Positions 34,800 through 46,789 of a stretch of DNA of 64,000 nucleotides are shown here, in pieces (within the stretch, counting starts at the first letter, position 1; every line of letters begins with the position of its first letter). This stretch comes from Symsagittifera roscoffensis (lineage: Eukaryota; Xenacoelomorpha; Acoela; Convolutidae): assembly GCF_963678635.1 (NCBI RefSeq), contig NC_087070.1, positions 42,454,988-42,518,987 of the forward strand, written 5' to 3'. The position numbers were made by a program, and so were the translations under genes. The notes beneath the pieces are model-generated. The model searched no databases, was not told where the DNA came from, and saw only the letters and a program-made list of their open reading frames with translations.

Positions 34800-35480
34800 A
34801 CAAAGTTACACATAGCCAACAGGCAGTTGGAAAATAGTAAATGAACGCAAGAAAACAGAAAAAATTGATTTTTTTTTCAGGATCTTCAACTTTTGATTTT
34901 CAAAGTGAAAACACGCGGCCTCAAAGATTTTTGATTTTAACGAACACTGATTGACAATTTTATGATATACCAACTCAATTTGAAAAAACTGGATCAATCG
35001 GTAAAATTTTCAATAGTCAATGAATGTAGCTCAAACTCTTGTAAAGGTCGTGCAATTTTTTTTCAGGAAAGTCTTAAAATTTGTTCACGCTCAATTTTAC
35101 TTTTTTGGGGTTTGAGGTTTGATTAGTTTTTTTTTACTCAGTTCCTTTCCTTTGTTAAAAGGAAGGGAAACTCCGCAATTGAGCAGCGTAACAATAAAAG
35201 TCACGAAAAAATTGATTGACTTCAAGTTTCGAAAGTGAAAGTTCCCAGCGAAATCAAAACTAAAACTTTACTTAATGATCCAGTTTTCTCGAAATGCTGT
35301 AATATTATCAAAAAAGTGGCAATCACATATTGTTCTAGAAATTCAAAGAACCTTAAAGTCATCAACTTTTTTCTTCGAAATTTCAGATTTCGCAAAAAAA
35401 TTGAGTCAATTTTTTTTCTGCTTACTTGCGTTCATTGACTCTTTTTCAACAAGCTGTTGGCTATATATATTTCTTTGAGA
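34800..35480. repeat. Two dispersed family 1 copies in inverted orientation
   Basis: 34806-35000 on the minus strand and 35060-35480 on the plus strand share GATCCAGTTTT(T/C)TC, a TTGCGTTCATT(G/T)ACT stretch and CAACxxxCTGTTGGCTAT in the same order. Together they form a head-to-head pair of about 200-bp arms. Confidence 0.65.
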
Positions 35481-36299
35481 TCTAAAATTATAATTCACTT
35501 TCGAAAATAGAAATCAACCATGTTTTTATGACCTTTACACTTGCTGCTGTATATTGGAGTGTGCCTTCAGCTAACAAATGTAATGAAGTGAACCAGAAAA
35601 GAACTCAAAAGACTATAATCGTGGTCTATAATCATGAGCGTTTGCAATTTTTTCCCAGACATCAAAAGTAACATGCTTTGTTCCCGCCACTTCGACGCAT
35701 ATGTCAAAAACATTACAGACAACAACAGAAACTTAACAAAAAATAATTCCCAACTGAACAAAAGTCAATTTCCAAATAGATCAATTAAAATCAATTCTAA
35801 AAAGACACTTTAAATTACATTAGCAAATAAATCCAGTATTCATTGAACTCAGTAGCTTTTATGTTTGGGTAATAATTCACATGTCTCATGAAGACAAGCT
35901 TTTTGGGTAGAGAACGATACGTATACCATTCTAAGAACTCTCAATCTCCTCTCTCTCTCTCATCTTCGATGAGATACTTAGGATTTGGTACGATAACTGT
36001 CCCCCATACTCAACCACTGTTTCCTTCTCAGCTCTCTTTTGTCTCATTAAACTCATTTTGCATTTAGAGAAATAGTGTGGGAAGTTTTTTTTTGAGCCTA
36101 CGACTTTAGTTAACATTGTTTTTCCAACTCTTTTTCATTATTGTTGTTAATGCATCTTTCAGAGAAAAATTATTTTTTTTTGCTTTGCATCAATTTTTTG
36201 TCGGTTACGCCAAACTCCCAATACGACAAATGTTCCCGTTCGAGCGCAGAGTTATGTTCTGACAATTTTACGGCTTTCTACTTGTGTTACGCCTTAAGT

Positions 36300-38533
36300 A
36301 TGCCTTCTGCTTCACGAACTAAGAGAAAGATTTCAGGTAAAATCACTGTAAAAAATACGGGAGGCAACGCTTCGGTTTGTAATTACGACAATAAATTGCA
36401 ATCAATTGAACACAAAATAGCATCATTATCTTCTACAATAACCAAACTCATTGCAAGCCGCGATAACTTCGACTTAATTTCCAGTTTTATGAGCGATTTA
36501 TACGCGCTAATTACTTCCATGAACGACAAGATTCTTACGCTCATGAACGCCAGAAATATTGAATCAAAAGAGGTATTATTAGCTCGTCTCGAGTCGCAGA
36601 AATTGAATTACAGCAAAGTACAGATGGAATACAACTGATACGATAATTCTCTTTGCTTGTCCCCATCAACTTTCTTAGTTTAATCACGACTGAACGGCCA
36701 CGTGTCTACGCCCGTTACGATTCGCAGCGCCATGAACAACGAACCGATTAATCAAGCCGCTACACCGCTCTGTACACTAAAACAAAAGAACAAAACCGAC
36801 GCTGGTCAAGTTCATAGCGAACAGCCAACACAACAGCAAATTTCGCCTCCTCTCTTTCACCCCTCAACGTCTGCAGCCTTCGTGTCGAATTTTTCCGGAG
36901 CACCGATGCCAACCTCACCCGCATTCAACGCGAAACCTTCGCAATTGACGAATACTTACAATGAAACACTTTATGACCCCCAGGATGCCATAATTCAGTT
37001 TTCGCCTCCTCCACAGTCAGCTAAAGAAACTCAACTCCACAGCAGCAGATTTCAGGACACCGCCTCAATGCCGCAATCCATTATCGACATATCAGAAAGT
37101 TTGACTCGTCATTCGCGCACCCCAGAAGCCCAACTTCATGGAACGCAGTACGACCTCAATTTCAGAACTCAACTCTTATTTGGCAAAAGACAGACGGAAG
37201 CTACAAAGACGCGGTTACTTAACACTTCAGCACAATGTTTTCAGCCTTTATCAATGCCCCCAATCGAACTCAACTCCAATTGACAGGACAGCAATTCCAC
37301 ACTCATCAGGAACATGCAGCAGCAACAGACGATCTTCATGCAAGTAAAATTCAGCGTCTTCAATAGATTTCACCTCCATACAACCAACCTTTTGCATTTT
37401 TTCAGTTCTCAAATCAACAGCCAATGTTGCACAATCAGTTCAGCGCCTTCAGACCCAGATCTGCCGCCAGAGAACACACTGCCCCCGCAGCAACCCACCA
37501 AAACTTTGCGACAGACATCAGCCGAAACTTACAAACCTCGTCATTGGATCGACACTGCAGTCAACAACCCAGCCAGGTTTACATCTTAATTTCGACAGCA
37601 AAGCTTTTGGACCAAGGACAACATAGACCGGAAACCAGCCAACTCGATATGTGGAACGAAGACAGCACCTCATGCGACCACATCAGGGTTTTCAAACGAC
37701 CAACTCAGTACACGCATCGGTAATCAACCCAACAATAGTGTAGCCAGCACCATGAATGAACGATATGATCAGCAGCCGCTAGCACGAGCTGAATCAAGGG
37801 AATAAGTCAATGTACATCAAACAATCCTCACATCAGCATGAATACCAACAAACAGCGTATCAAAAACTATCAGCTGCCATTGCACCTCAAAACGTGACAC
37901 ATAGGCAAAAAGCAAGACCGCCCGAAATTAGCAACCAGTAGAAGTGTTCAAAGAATTTCAGGAAATCAATTCCAATAGTCAAGCCATTTGTATTCGACTG
38001 AAACCGGATTAATGGTTAGATTGGATGGGACTCTTCAGCGCAACAATCGACACCACAGACATGTTCCTCTCGGAGAAACTGACCCCTTACAGTGACTTGT
38101 CTCCGGAAATGCAAAATCTCTCAAATGCCGATATGGATGCAAGGGATTAATGTACAACTCAGCACTCGAACGCCTATAAAATGACTTTGGAAACCCGACG
38201 AAAATAATAACTTCCTTCTTTCGACTACTGGACAACATCAGCAGCCCAACTCTACGACGCAACAGAAGCTACAAGGGTCTCGCTAACTTCCTACAGACAA
38301 TGGTTGACACCCTCACAACGCTTGGACTCCACCACGATCTCCATACTACAACGAATGTTTTGACAGTACTGGGAAAACTGCCGACGCCTTGCCGACTGGA
38401 ATGGAATTGCTACAACTTTCAACAAAACCTGCGAAAGCCTTCGCTCATTGAATTGAGCTTATGGTTCAACGTCTACGCCGAAGCCTGCGGCAACCTGCGC
38501 AGCAGCAATCAACAAGCATTTTCTGCCAGCTGA
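36300..38533 (+). pseudogene. BEL/Pao gag region, frameshifted
   Basis: Starts at ATG 36300 with MPSASRTKRKISGK and a helical segment (to 36638). A Gln/Pro/Ser-rich linker follows in a second frame (36702-37283), then fragments to about 37980. From there DWMGLFSATIDTTDMFLSEK marks the conserved BEL gag domain, and 38300-38533 carries its C-terminal part (TLGLHHDL.., LPTPCRLEW). The stops and frame changes mean no full-length Gag is possible. Confidence 0.6.
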
Positions 38534-38693
38534 CCTATCAATCAAAATAAAATCCCGAATGTTCAATGCATACAACAACATCACCCAGGACAAAAGGAGC
38601 CACGAAGAGATTTTTGCCTAGAAAAAGGCAGATACCCCTAGTTCGGAAAGTGCCAGCCTTTCATAGCCATGAAAATCAAGGACTGACTACAGC

Positions 38694-39167
38694 ATGCCAG
38701 AGATCTACAACTCTGCTTTATTTGCCTCAGCCCCATCAAGTTTGCCTACTGTCAGTAAACTCAGACCTGTAGGAGAGATGGATGCAACAAGAAACACCAC
38801 ACTCTACTACATAACAGTAACAACTACAATTCATGGACCTCGACAGGACGCAAGGACACTACAGTTAGGAAGGCTATACGACATGATGCAACGAATTGCA
38901 GCTCCAGCACAAAAACAAAAAACATGGAAAACGACTCACCACATTCCGACATTGCCAGTAATGATCTCTTATGGCAATCACGTAGTACATGCCTATGCAA
39001 TGCTTGACTGCGCTAGCAAACTCACCTTGCTAAAATCATCCATCGTCCCTCAATTGAAACCAGATCTCAGTTTCGTCGACAGTATTCAGCTTTATCAATC
39101 TTTGGCTTTATCCGACACAGCCTCTGCCAAATTAACCTTTGCAATTGGAAGCTACAAACATCGATAG
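38694..39167 (+). pseudogene. BEL/Pao aspartic protease region
   Basis: A 157-codon frame contains TLPVMISYGN and then AMLDCASKLTLLKSSIV, which has the pattern of a retroelement protease active-site loop. The normal D-(S/T)-G triplet reads D-C-A, so the catalytic loop is altered. It lies downstream of gag and upstream of the RT remnant, as expected. Confidence 0.6.
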
Positions 39168-39589
39168 CAGCCTTTTCAACTTAATGACATTAAAGTCATA
39201 TTAGATTGGAATCTCTTAGATGTTGACCCTGAAGTTGTTAATTCCATTTTACAAAAGAATCAACAACGTCAACATATCCGCATTGCAACATTGTCTTTAA
39301 AGCAAATTGGACTTATCGTAGGATGCGACGTCGCCGAACTAGTGACACGAACGGAATCCATCTCATCAAAACAGAATGTACCGATTGGATGTAAAACGCT
39401 TGGTCTCTTGGATGGTCCTCTTTGCGGAAGAGACAATGCAGCTTAGCCTAACGATGCCAAAACCATTCACTTCAGATCGGACGATTTGCTATTTCGACAT
39501 GTGGCCGAATGGATGAAGATGGACGCCGGCGGAGCCTCTCTGCAGACGACATGAAACACTGGACATCTTAGACCACCGCCTACCCAATG

Positions 39590-40052
39590 GACACTAAGAA
39601 GTTGGAATGCTTTGGAAACGCGATCGACATTTGCCCAACATCCGATGGCTTGCCAATAAGCAAATCGACAGCCTTCTACAGCGACTACGAAGAAACCCAG
39701 CATGGAAGCCATGTACCAGGAAACAATCGACACGGATCTTCAAAAAGGATTCATCATCGAAGTAGACGACCCCCCGGTCAACGCGACAGGAAAATGGTAT
39801 TTGCCTCATCACCCAGTAACAAATGTCAACAAGCCTGGAAAAGTATGCCGGGTACTAAATTTTGAGACGATTGACGAAAAGGACCTTATCCAGCGCAAAC
39901 TACTGAAGATTGTTTCTTCAATTTTCGACACATTTGGAATAAGCATGCCATTGACGATTCGACTTAGAAAATCATTTCAACTTGCCTGGACTACTGGGCC
40001 TCAGTGGGACAAATCCCTCAACCAGGTCCCTCTGAAAAATCTCAACGAATAG
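39590..40052 (+). pseudogene. BEL/Pao reverse transcriptase with deleted catalytic core
   Basis: The frame 39702-40052 begins in the N-terminal fingers (KGFIIEVDD, WYLPHHPVTNVNKPGKVCRV) and at about 39860 passes directly to FETIDEKDLIQRKLLKIVSS and FDTFGISMPLTIR. These normally lie after the RT palm and thumb. The whole xxDD-containing palm is missing although the frame stays open, so the join is an internal deletion rather than a frameshift. Upstream fragments of the same domain appear in another frame at 39590-39700. Confidence 0.75.
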
Positions 40053-40081
40053 ATTGACGAACGCAATTAGTTGAACGACTT

Positions 40082-40680
40082 TTGCCAGCCACGGAATTAC
40101 TTCAGCACGAAAAAAATATTCGTGACATGCAACTTCATATCTTTAACGACGCCTCTGAGCTTGCCCTTGCATCAGTTGCTGACTTCAGGATCACCCACGC
40201 CGCCGAAAATACATTGGAGGTAAAGTTCATCATCGGAAAAACACGAGTAGTCCCCATCAAAAGGATGACCGAATTTGGAAGTACAAGCGGCGACAAATCG
40301 AGCCGAACTCGCACGATTTGTCAAAAGACAGCACGACGTCAAGATTGGCAACACAACACTCTGGACATACAGTACGACCGTTTAACGTTGGATCAATTCT
40401 TCAAATCAGCGCCACTACTTCTTTATTGCCAACCGCCTCATCTTGAACTTCATCTTGGACTCGACATCGCAACAAGATTGGAGATATGTACCCAGCAAAG
40501 ACAACCCTGCGAACGATTTAACACGTGATTACAAAGCATGCAACATGACAGCTAATTCCCGAGGGATCAATGGACCAGCCTTCGTTTCAAAATCTTCATT
40601 AGATCGGCCCGCAGAAATGAAGTTACAGCTTTCGACCGATGTTCTAACGACAGACAGTCAAACTCAGCCGACATAGGCCT
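40082..40680 (+). pseudogene. BEL/Pao RNase H region
   Basis: MQLHIFNDASELALASVA is the RNase H entry strand with its Asp; the metal-binding set beyond it is incomplete. GKTRVVPIKRM follows. In a second frame, DWRYVPSKDNPANDLTRDYK (around 40475-40530) is the post-RNase H block typical of Pao elements. A frameshift near 40440 separates the two. Confidence 0.75.
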
Positions 40681-40850
40681 CAGTAGACAGCTAATCTCAA
40701 CAGTGAAGTGACTGCAGCCGATTCAGCACATGGACACGATTTCTAAAATGACAGCGACTGTCAACCTACAGTACAGAACCTTAAAGCAAAAGAACGCCGC
40801 CAGCTCACATTTCAGGATCTCGCTAATGCATTTGCTTCTATTGTGAAGAG

Positions 40851-42037
40851 TTGCCAAATCGACATCTTCCTAAGCAAATTGACAGCCTTCGAAAAAAGAC
40901 ATCAATACCTGCCCGCAGCCGACCACAAACACTCTGCCCATTCCTCGACGAACATGATTTTCTTCGAACCAAAGAACGACTCTGCAAGGCAACAATTCTT
41001 GACTCCAGCCACCACCCGGTAATCATGGACGCAGAACAACAACCCATTTGCCTCTTTCTGCAGCATATTCACGACAGCAACGGACATTGTGGTTTAGATC
41101 GTAGCCGAAGCATCGTACAACAGGACTTTTGGATTCTCAACTCTAGGAAAATTCTGAGAAGAATTATCCGGAAATGCCTAGCATGTTGCCGACTACGCCA
41201 AGAACCAATCACGCCTCTAATAGTTGACTTACCTCCTGCCAGATTGCCAGTACCGGACAGCAATAGCACTTTCCTCGCGACAGGTGCTGACTTCGTAGGA
41301 CCCTTCGTAAAGAATAAAAACGGATTTTTTTTCTCCAAAAGATATGTTTTGCTCTTCACCTGCCTAGTTACTCGAGCAGTACATACTGAAATCTACCACT
41401 TCATCATCACTGACTGCATTTTTCAAGCTCTTCGACGCTTCATCGCCCGACGTGAAAATCAGGGCCAAATACAACCGGACAACGGAAATGTTTCCTCGAA
41501 GCCAACAGCGAGCTCGAGCAACTTCTCCAGCAGCTTCAAGAGTCGAAACAGTTCCAACAGCAGAACGAACTTCTTGAGTTGAAATGCAATTTTAACCCAC
41601 CTGCCGCACCACACTTTGGAGGATCTCGCGAAACATTGGTAAAAGTTCACAAAGACTCCTTCTACAATGTAAACGGATCACGCACCCTCGACGACAAAAC
41701 TTCGTCAACCTTCGCCTGCGAAGTAGAAGCGATCATGAACTCTCGCCCCCTGACAAATGTGCCATCAGATTTGACAGATTCGGAAACTCATACACCCAAC
41801 CATTTCTTGCTTGGAAGACTATCTGTGAACATGCAAACCTGGTTTGTTTTAGCCGCGACATATAACAAACACGGCTTCATGGAAACAGGCACAGCCCTAA
41901 CTCAACAGTTCAGGCTTGAACAAAAGGAAACATTGGTACTAGACGTCTTCGAAAAAATTCGAGGCCAGCAGAAGTTTTATAGTAGTCAAGATCTCTGGAA
42001 GTTGCCGCAAGTTAAAGATGCCCGAAATATGTCATGA
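40851..42037 (+). pseudogene. BEL/Pao integrase, one frameshift
   Basis: The first frame (40851-41582) carries an HHCC zinc-binding part (FLQHIHDSNGHCG.., KCLACC), then the core with TGADFVGPF (first Asp) and PDNGN (second Asp). The second frame (41579-42037) carries FNPPAAPHFGGS, EVEAIMNSRPLT (catalytic Glu) and TPNHFLLGR, and ends at TGA 42035. The frame change lies near 41490. The coding distance between motifs is otherwise normal, so this is the best preserved part of the element. Confidence 0.82.
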
Positions 42038-43330
42038 GAGTTGCCTTCGTAATAGTTCGGAAAGATCTGATTGAAAATTTTTCATGACAGGACAAATTAA
42101 ATTATAAAATCAATACATTGCACTCATCTTTTGGGAAGAAAATAGAATTAAGTAATTGAGTATTTCCATTTTTCTGAGTAAATAAAAATTAATAAATCAA
42201 AAAATTTAAATAATCTTTATGGTACGAAAACAGTCAGAAATCAATATCTTTTAATTCAATTTGTATGTTGTCCATGTATTCCGACCACAGCAAGCAAATT
42301 ATGTCTGATTTTTTAATTTTTTCTGATATATTGAAAAAAATGAACCAAAAGTTTAGACGCTTTTGAATGACTGGCTTACCGCACTGATGCAGATTTTGCT
42401 ATTTAGTTTTCTAAAATGCTTTAAAGGTGTCACAAAAACTGGTCTGAAACCTTTGCGACAGTGTACCAATTTTCATTCAAAGAATGAGTGAGAAGCAAAC
42501 TTACTTAAATTTTAATACAACTTATGTTCGAAACGAATCATTCATTATGGTTCTAGATAGTTTCAAATACATTCTAAGTCGCAATATCTTTTAGGAGATC
42601 TCCTTAACTATTCTCCCCTTTGGTACCTGGAAAGTAATTCCACCCCTATAAAGAACTAATGCAAGCTAAGCATATGAGAATTTTGTACCCAGTAATTAGT
42701 ACAAAATTTTGATTAATTTAAATAATTGAATTCCGTGGTCGGAACACACTCGGATCTGAACAACTGTGAAAGCAACTTCAGAAAATTGTTATTAAGAGCC
42801 GGACAACAAATGATTTTTTCTCGTTTTCCCAAGCGACAATACATTGGATTTTTAATTCGAGGAATATCAAAATTTATAAATAGTAGCAACAATTTACTGC
42901 GACTTCAGATCTTGTTAACATATTGCTCTTAATAATTTGAGGACTAATTATGAATCATTCATCATGTTGCTCAATTCCATCCCAAGCATAATCAAGCATG
43001 AACAATGTCGGGCAGATCTAGGAATTTATCGTAGGGGGGGGGGGGGCTCGCCGTCCTCCCTAAGTCCGTTTCTGCACAAGTTATGGTCAAATAAAAAATC
43101 ACTTGGCGAAGAAGTTTACCGAAAATGGAAGATTGTTAACTAGAAACTTGACTTGGATGAAATATGGCAATTAAATTGTGTCTTTTTGGCTATTGAAGGT
43201 AATTCATCGTTTTTAATTTTTTTTTCTTTCAATTTGAAAATATATATACATTTAACAAAATGATTTGAAAGTAGTAGTAATTAAAAATTCCAAACAAAAG
43301 CGTGCAGATATGCATAAATTGAGGAGCGAC
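42038..43330. other. Non-coding spacer with G-run
   Basis: No gene is supported. A G homopolymer occurs at 43034-43046. A stretch at about 42600-42660 (GGTACCT..., CCACCCCTATAA) resembles 34130-34190, possibly a dispersed repeat flanking both sides of the Pao element, but it is not clearly an LTR. Confidence 0.45.
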
Positions 43331-43473
43331 TTAGCACTTGGACGTTTTCGTGGACGAGTAACAAGCATCGACAGTGAGGGAAGAGGAGTTCTTGAACCTA
43401 TGGGTTGCCGAAGATACCGGGGCTTCAGAAGCATTGGTTGCTGCCGATGACTTTGCCATAGATCGGAGGGGAC
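43331..43473 (-). CDS. Terminal exon of a probable class A GPCR: Ser/Thr-rich C-tail
   Basis: The exon follows an acceptor CTTGATGTAG| (minus strand, 43474 side). With one base carried over from the upstream exon it encodes 46 residues rich in Ser and Thr (SMAKSSAATNASEAPVSS, STKTSKC) before TAA at 43331-43333. The phase matches the donor at 46560 exactly. A Ser/Thr-rich tail ending near Cys/Lys fits an arrestin-regulated receptor. Alone the exon would not be callable; the support is the phase match with the upstream exon. Codon and GC content stand out from the AT-rich surroundings. Confidence 0.5.
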
Positions 43474-44039
43474 CTACATCAAGCAGTCTTAAATCATTTG
43501 AATGAATTAAAAATACTTTGTTATGAGTTGATTTGTTTCAAAGCAGCATTTCATGAGAAAACAAAAAAGTCTAAATTGAGATAAGTGAGATATATTGACT
43601 TTTTTAATTCAAATTAGGAAATTTTGATTTGTAACTTATTAGCAATGAAGCTCAAGTTTGAGCTTAATTTACCTTGAAAAAGAATTGTGCGTCCTTCATC
43701 GAAATCAACTATTTAACTTACGTAAAGATTGATCCATGTTTTTAAATCGTTTCGAGCTGCCTCAATCATATTTGATTTTGATGCCATTTTCGGTAATATC
43801 GGACTTTTTGGTCTGTTTCATCACCAGAAAATTTTGAATGCTTTTTTGTTGATTAATTTACCGCTTTTTTTCAGTGAAACGCGTGAAAACTTTGTTTTCG
43901 AAGTTGCGAATAGATTGAAATTCATTTTTTGAGCAGATTTCTAAAAACTTCAGGATGCTCTTTTCAACTAACATTAACCTATTTGTTCTTTTTATTGGTT
44001 TGAAAACAAAATATTGTTTTTTTTTTCAGTATTTTTTTT

Positions 44040-44290
44040 TGCATTTTATGCTCACTGTGGTTCTCTTCCTTCAGACAAATTTTAAATTAGTCTGAAGAAA
44101 GTGGTCTGGTTTTGAATTTTTTTAATTGGGTTTTTTTGAACGGAGTTTTTTATATTAAATAAAAGATATTGACGCCCTGAGCTAAATGTTAGAAAGATAT
44201 TAGCGCGCGATATATTTCGTGATTTTGAAGTGTAAGCGGTGATCTAATCTGTCTCATGCACCGTTGCAAAGTGAAAGGCTAGCTATTGGA
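44040..44290 (+). repeat. Dispersed repeat with CGCGATATATTTCG core (partner at 14390-14660)
   Basis: Ordered blocks shared with the copy in DUSP intron 2, including GCGCGCGATATATTTCGTG and the ATCTAATCTGTCTC-like segment. Confidence 0.55.
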
Positions 44291-45839
44291 ACTTGTTAAT
44301 ATGGCCGCCATTTTCGTTATCTGATTATCTTGTCACACACAGTTTTTACTGATAGCGAATAAAAAATGAGATTCTAAAAAAATCAATCTATCAATTTTTT
44401 TCAACTCAAATATTTTTTGACTGCAAAATTTGTTTTTTTTTGCATTGGAAATCTTCAGTATACGATTTCCATTTCCACGTTTCATTCTAAAACCTAAGGA
44501 ATAGAATTTTTGCCGCAAGAAATATGGTTATTTATTAATATATTGAAACCCAACATTTTGAAAATTCTGTTAGACAAAAAAAAAGTTTTCAAAAGATTGT
44601 GCAATCAGTCTTTTAGAAAACTTTTCATATACATCGATGCTTTCTTTTGGAAAAAAAGCTTTCAAAACAACCCATTGAATACGTTTTCTTCTACCCAGCA
44701 TTGTCTTGACGGAAGTATTAGGAGAGAATTTTAACCTACTAGACAATATTTTTGATTGTTTTTGACTTCTACTGACTTCAATAGCCTTGAGTTGTATTTT
44801 TTATCAAGAATTCGTCTAATACTATCAACTGACGTTCTATCAGTTTCTCAACTTAATGTATTTCTGATGTTACAAAATTTGATGGAAACAATTATGTTTT
44901 TTTTCTTCAAAAACGTTCGAACATTTTTTTTAAATGCTCACAACGCGTCATTTTTCTGTTTGCTTGATTAGTCTATGTCTGTTTTAAATAATTTTTCCAG
45001 ACGAACAAGCGAAGTTCTTGCATAGTATTTCCATTTTTGTTGAGAGTGAAAGTATCTCGTAGAGCTTTGCATTGAGACTTTATGGTCATCAATTTTGGGC
45101 TAAAATTTTCCTTTGCCATTCACTTGTCATTTTTCCATGCTCTTCCTCAGTTGAGGAAAACAAAGTTCCCTAATAAAACACAAGTAGTCAAGGCGCATTC
45201 CAAATTAAAATTACACCAAATTGTTCGAACATAGTTTCGTGCGTTTTTCTACCTCAAAGTGAACCAAATGAAAAGAGCGTTATTTGAAATTTGATTTGGA
45301 CTAAAAATAAGCGTGAAAACAGTTATGCAGGCTATGCTGAGTGTTGCATTAGTCATAGATGGAACTGAATTAAAAAGATTTGTGTGTACCAAGCATTGCG
45401 AGGTTTTGTAAACAGGGCCATCTTTATAAACTCTACGGTTAACACGATTGCACAAAGTTACCGTATGGCATTGTTTTTGCCAGGATTTTCAGAAGATACC
45501 AAAAACATGAAAATCGCGGCTTTTTCCGTCGAATATGTCATTGACACTTGGTAATGTCTTTTTTTCCGAGGGCTTCAACGCTCTGAATATTTTTGATTTT
45601 TTAAGTACCAAATGTCGAGTTAAATCATCATTATAATTATTTTTTAATGATTATTATCAATAGTAAAATTATTAACATGATTGTTATGACTATTATTAAG
45701 ATTGCTATGATGATTATTACGCTTGCGATTAGCAAGCCTTATCAAATCGGGGTATGGACTTTTTGTCGGGTTAACTACTGATTCGCTTAAAATATTGATA
45801 TCTTGGCTCATAATGAATTCCACTTTCTAAGCATCTCCG

Positions 45840-46200
45840 GCACACTTCTGGAGGTAACGAATACGCCTAGGACGTCAAAAAGTACTTATTTCGAATCTGA
45901 CCAGGACATATTTTTTTTCAATGGGAAATTTTCCCGTTTTAAAAAAAGTTCGGCTTATTGCTTGTCTGTTTATGTTTTGTCGCTTTAATTGGCTCAGCTC
46001 AGAACTGTTTTGCTGTATGCAGATTTCATTGTAGTTGCTTTTTAAATTTTCAGTTTCTCCTTCAATTTGTAATTCTACTAACCTTGACTTGGTATACTTC
46101 ATTTTTTTGTTTTTTTTTGCTTAAAAGTTTGTTACGCCTAAATGGTTGCGGCATATATTTTATCGGCTTTCTTACTTAATTTTTAGTCCTCAGAGGGAAC
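45840..46200 (+). repeat. Dispersed family 1, copy at 45.8 kb
   Basis: Parallels 25.4-25.76 kb: GGAGGTAACGAATACGCC..GGACGTC, GTCTGTTTATGTTTTGTCG, CATTGTAGTTGCTTTTTAA, TTTGTAATTCTACTAACCTT and TTTTATCGGCTT in the same order. Confidence 0.65.
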
Positions 46201-46559
46201 CATAGTTTTTATGCTTTCCGCCGAATTGCACAAAACGTTAAAAATCACAAAAAAGAGTTTATAATTCAAAGTTTTTCATGACAATTTTATTTTCGCTCCA
46301 AAAGTATTTTTGAGTTTTTATTAAACGCCATCGAATGTTATTTCTGGATTTGTTTTCCGCAGATGGAACATCTTTCCAGACAAATTTTGAAATTTTTTGT
46401 TTGTGGTTTCTGCGAAAACTGTTCCGTTTTCTTTGGACTTAGTGGCTCATCTTTCCTGTCCTCTCTGCTAGCTGGCAATGCTATTTTTGTGGCATCGCCT
46501 CTGTGATATTGTCATGATTTTTTTATTAACTTTTTAAAAAAAACTTTTGTGCCAATTAC

Positions 46560-46789
46560 CTGTCGAGGAGTGTTCGTAACAGGAGTTCGACAACACAGTG
46601 GCTCCCCGTGACACCGCAGCGGCGCTTGATGATGTCCCGCTGTTCTTGGGTACCGATGCCCCGTGACCTCCACGTGATCTTCGGCCCATATCGTGACCCG
46701 AATTGCCGCCTGTCGCTCGTACACTGTCAATTTCAAGACGTCGTTTGCACACCAGTGCCCGGAAGAAGTTGATGAAACCTCGGCGAAAT
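46560..46789 (-). CDS. Internal exon of a probable class A GPCR: helix 8 and proximal C-tail
   Basis: The exon lies between acceptor CCTCATTGTAG| and donor CGACAG|GTAATT on the minus strand, 230 nt, entered in phase 2 and left in phase 1. It reads FRRGFINFFRALVCKRRLE, an amphipathic helix ending in Cys and basic residues as in helix 8 of rhodopsin-like receptors, where the Cys is usually palmitoylated. A Gly/Ser/Arg-rich tail follows. The NPxxY helix 7 should lie in the next upstream exon (higher coordinates) but was not found. It is open throughout and distinctly GC-richer than its flanks. An unrelated membrane-proximal protein is the alternative. Confidence 0.5.

Larger units (their letters stand above)
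29334..36299. other. Long non-coding repeat region
   Basis: No exon with a recognisable product is seen over about 7 kb. The content includes dispersed family-1 copies (31.6-31.9, inverted 32.13-32.17, inverted 34.8-35.0 and forward 35.06-35.48 kb), a GA microsatellite, and a stretch rich in TTATAATCGATTATAA-like words at 33170-33960. A segment at 30410-30440 recurs at about 47220-47260. It ends at the BEL/Pao element, for which no 5' LTR could be recognised. Confidence 0.6.
36300..42037 (+). mobile_element. Defective BEL/Pao LTR retrotransposon
   Basis: Plus-strand segments follow the gag-protease-RT-RNase H-integrase order of BEL/Pao elements, spread over all three frames. The Pao assignment rests on the YLPHHPV block before the RT, the DWRYVPSKDNPAND block after RNase H, and the integrase series HHCC, TGADFVGPF and FNPPAAPHFGG. 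The RT core is deleted and at least several frameshifts separate the parts, so the copy is dead. Base composition (more GC, about 45% by eye) differs from the AT-rich surroundings, consistent with insertion. LTRs were not recognised on either side by eye. Confidence 0.85.
43474..46559 (-). other. Intron of the probable GPCR gene (3,086 bp)
   Basis: Bounded by GTAATT and TTGATGTAG on the minus strand. It contains the dispersed repeat partner at 44040-44290, ATT/AAT-rich microsatellite-like sequence at 45640-45715, and family-1 sequence at 45840-46200. No further exon is seen. Confidence 0.45.

Noticed and set aside
34060-42700. LTRs for the BEL/Pao element
   Set aside because: A weak similarity near 34130 and 42600 was seen, but no TG...CA-bounded direct repeats adjoining gag and integrase could be recognised by eye.
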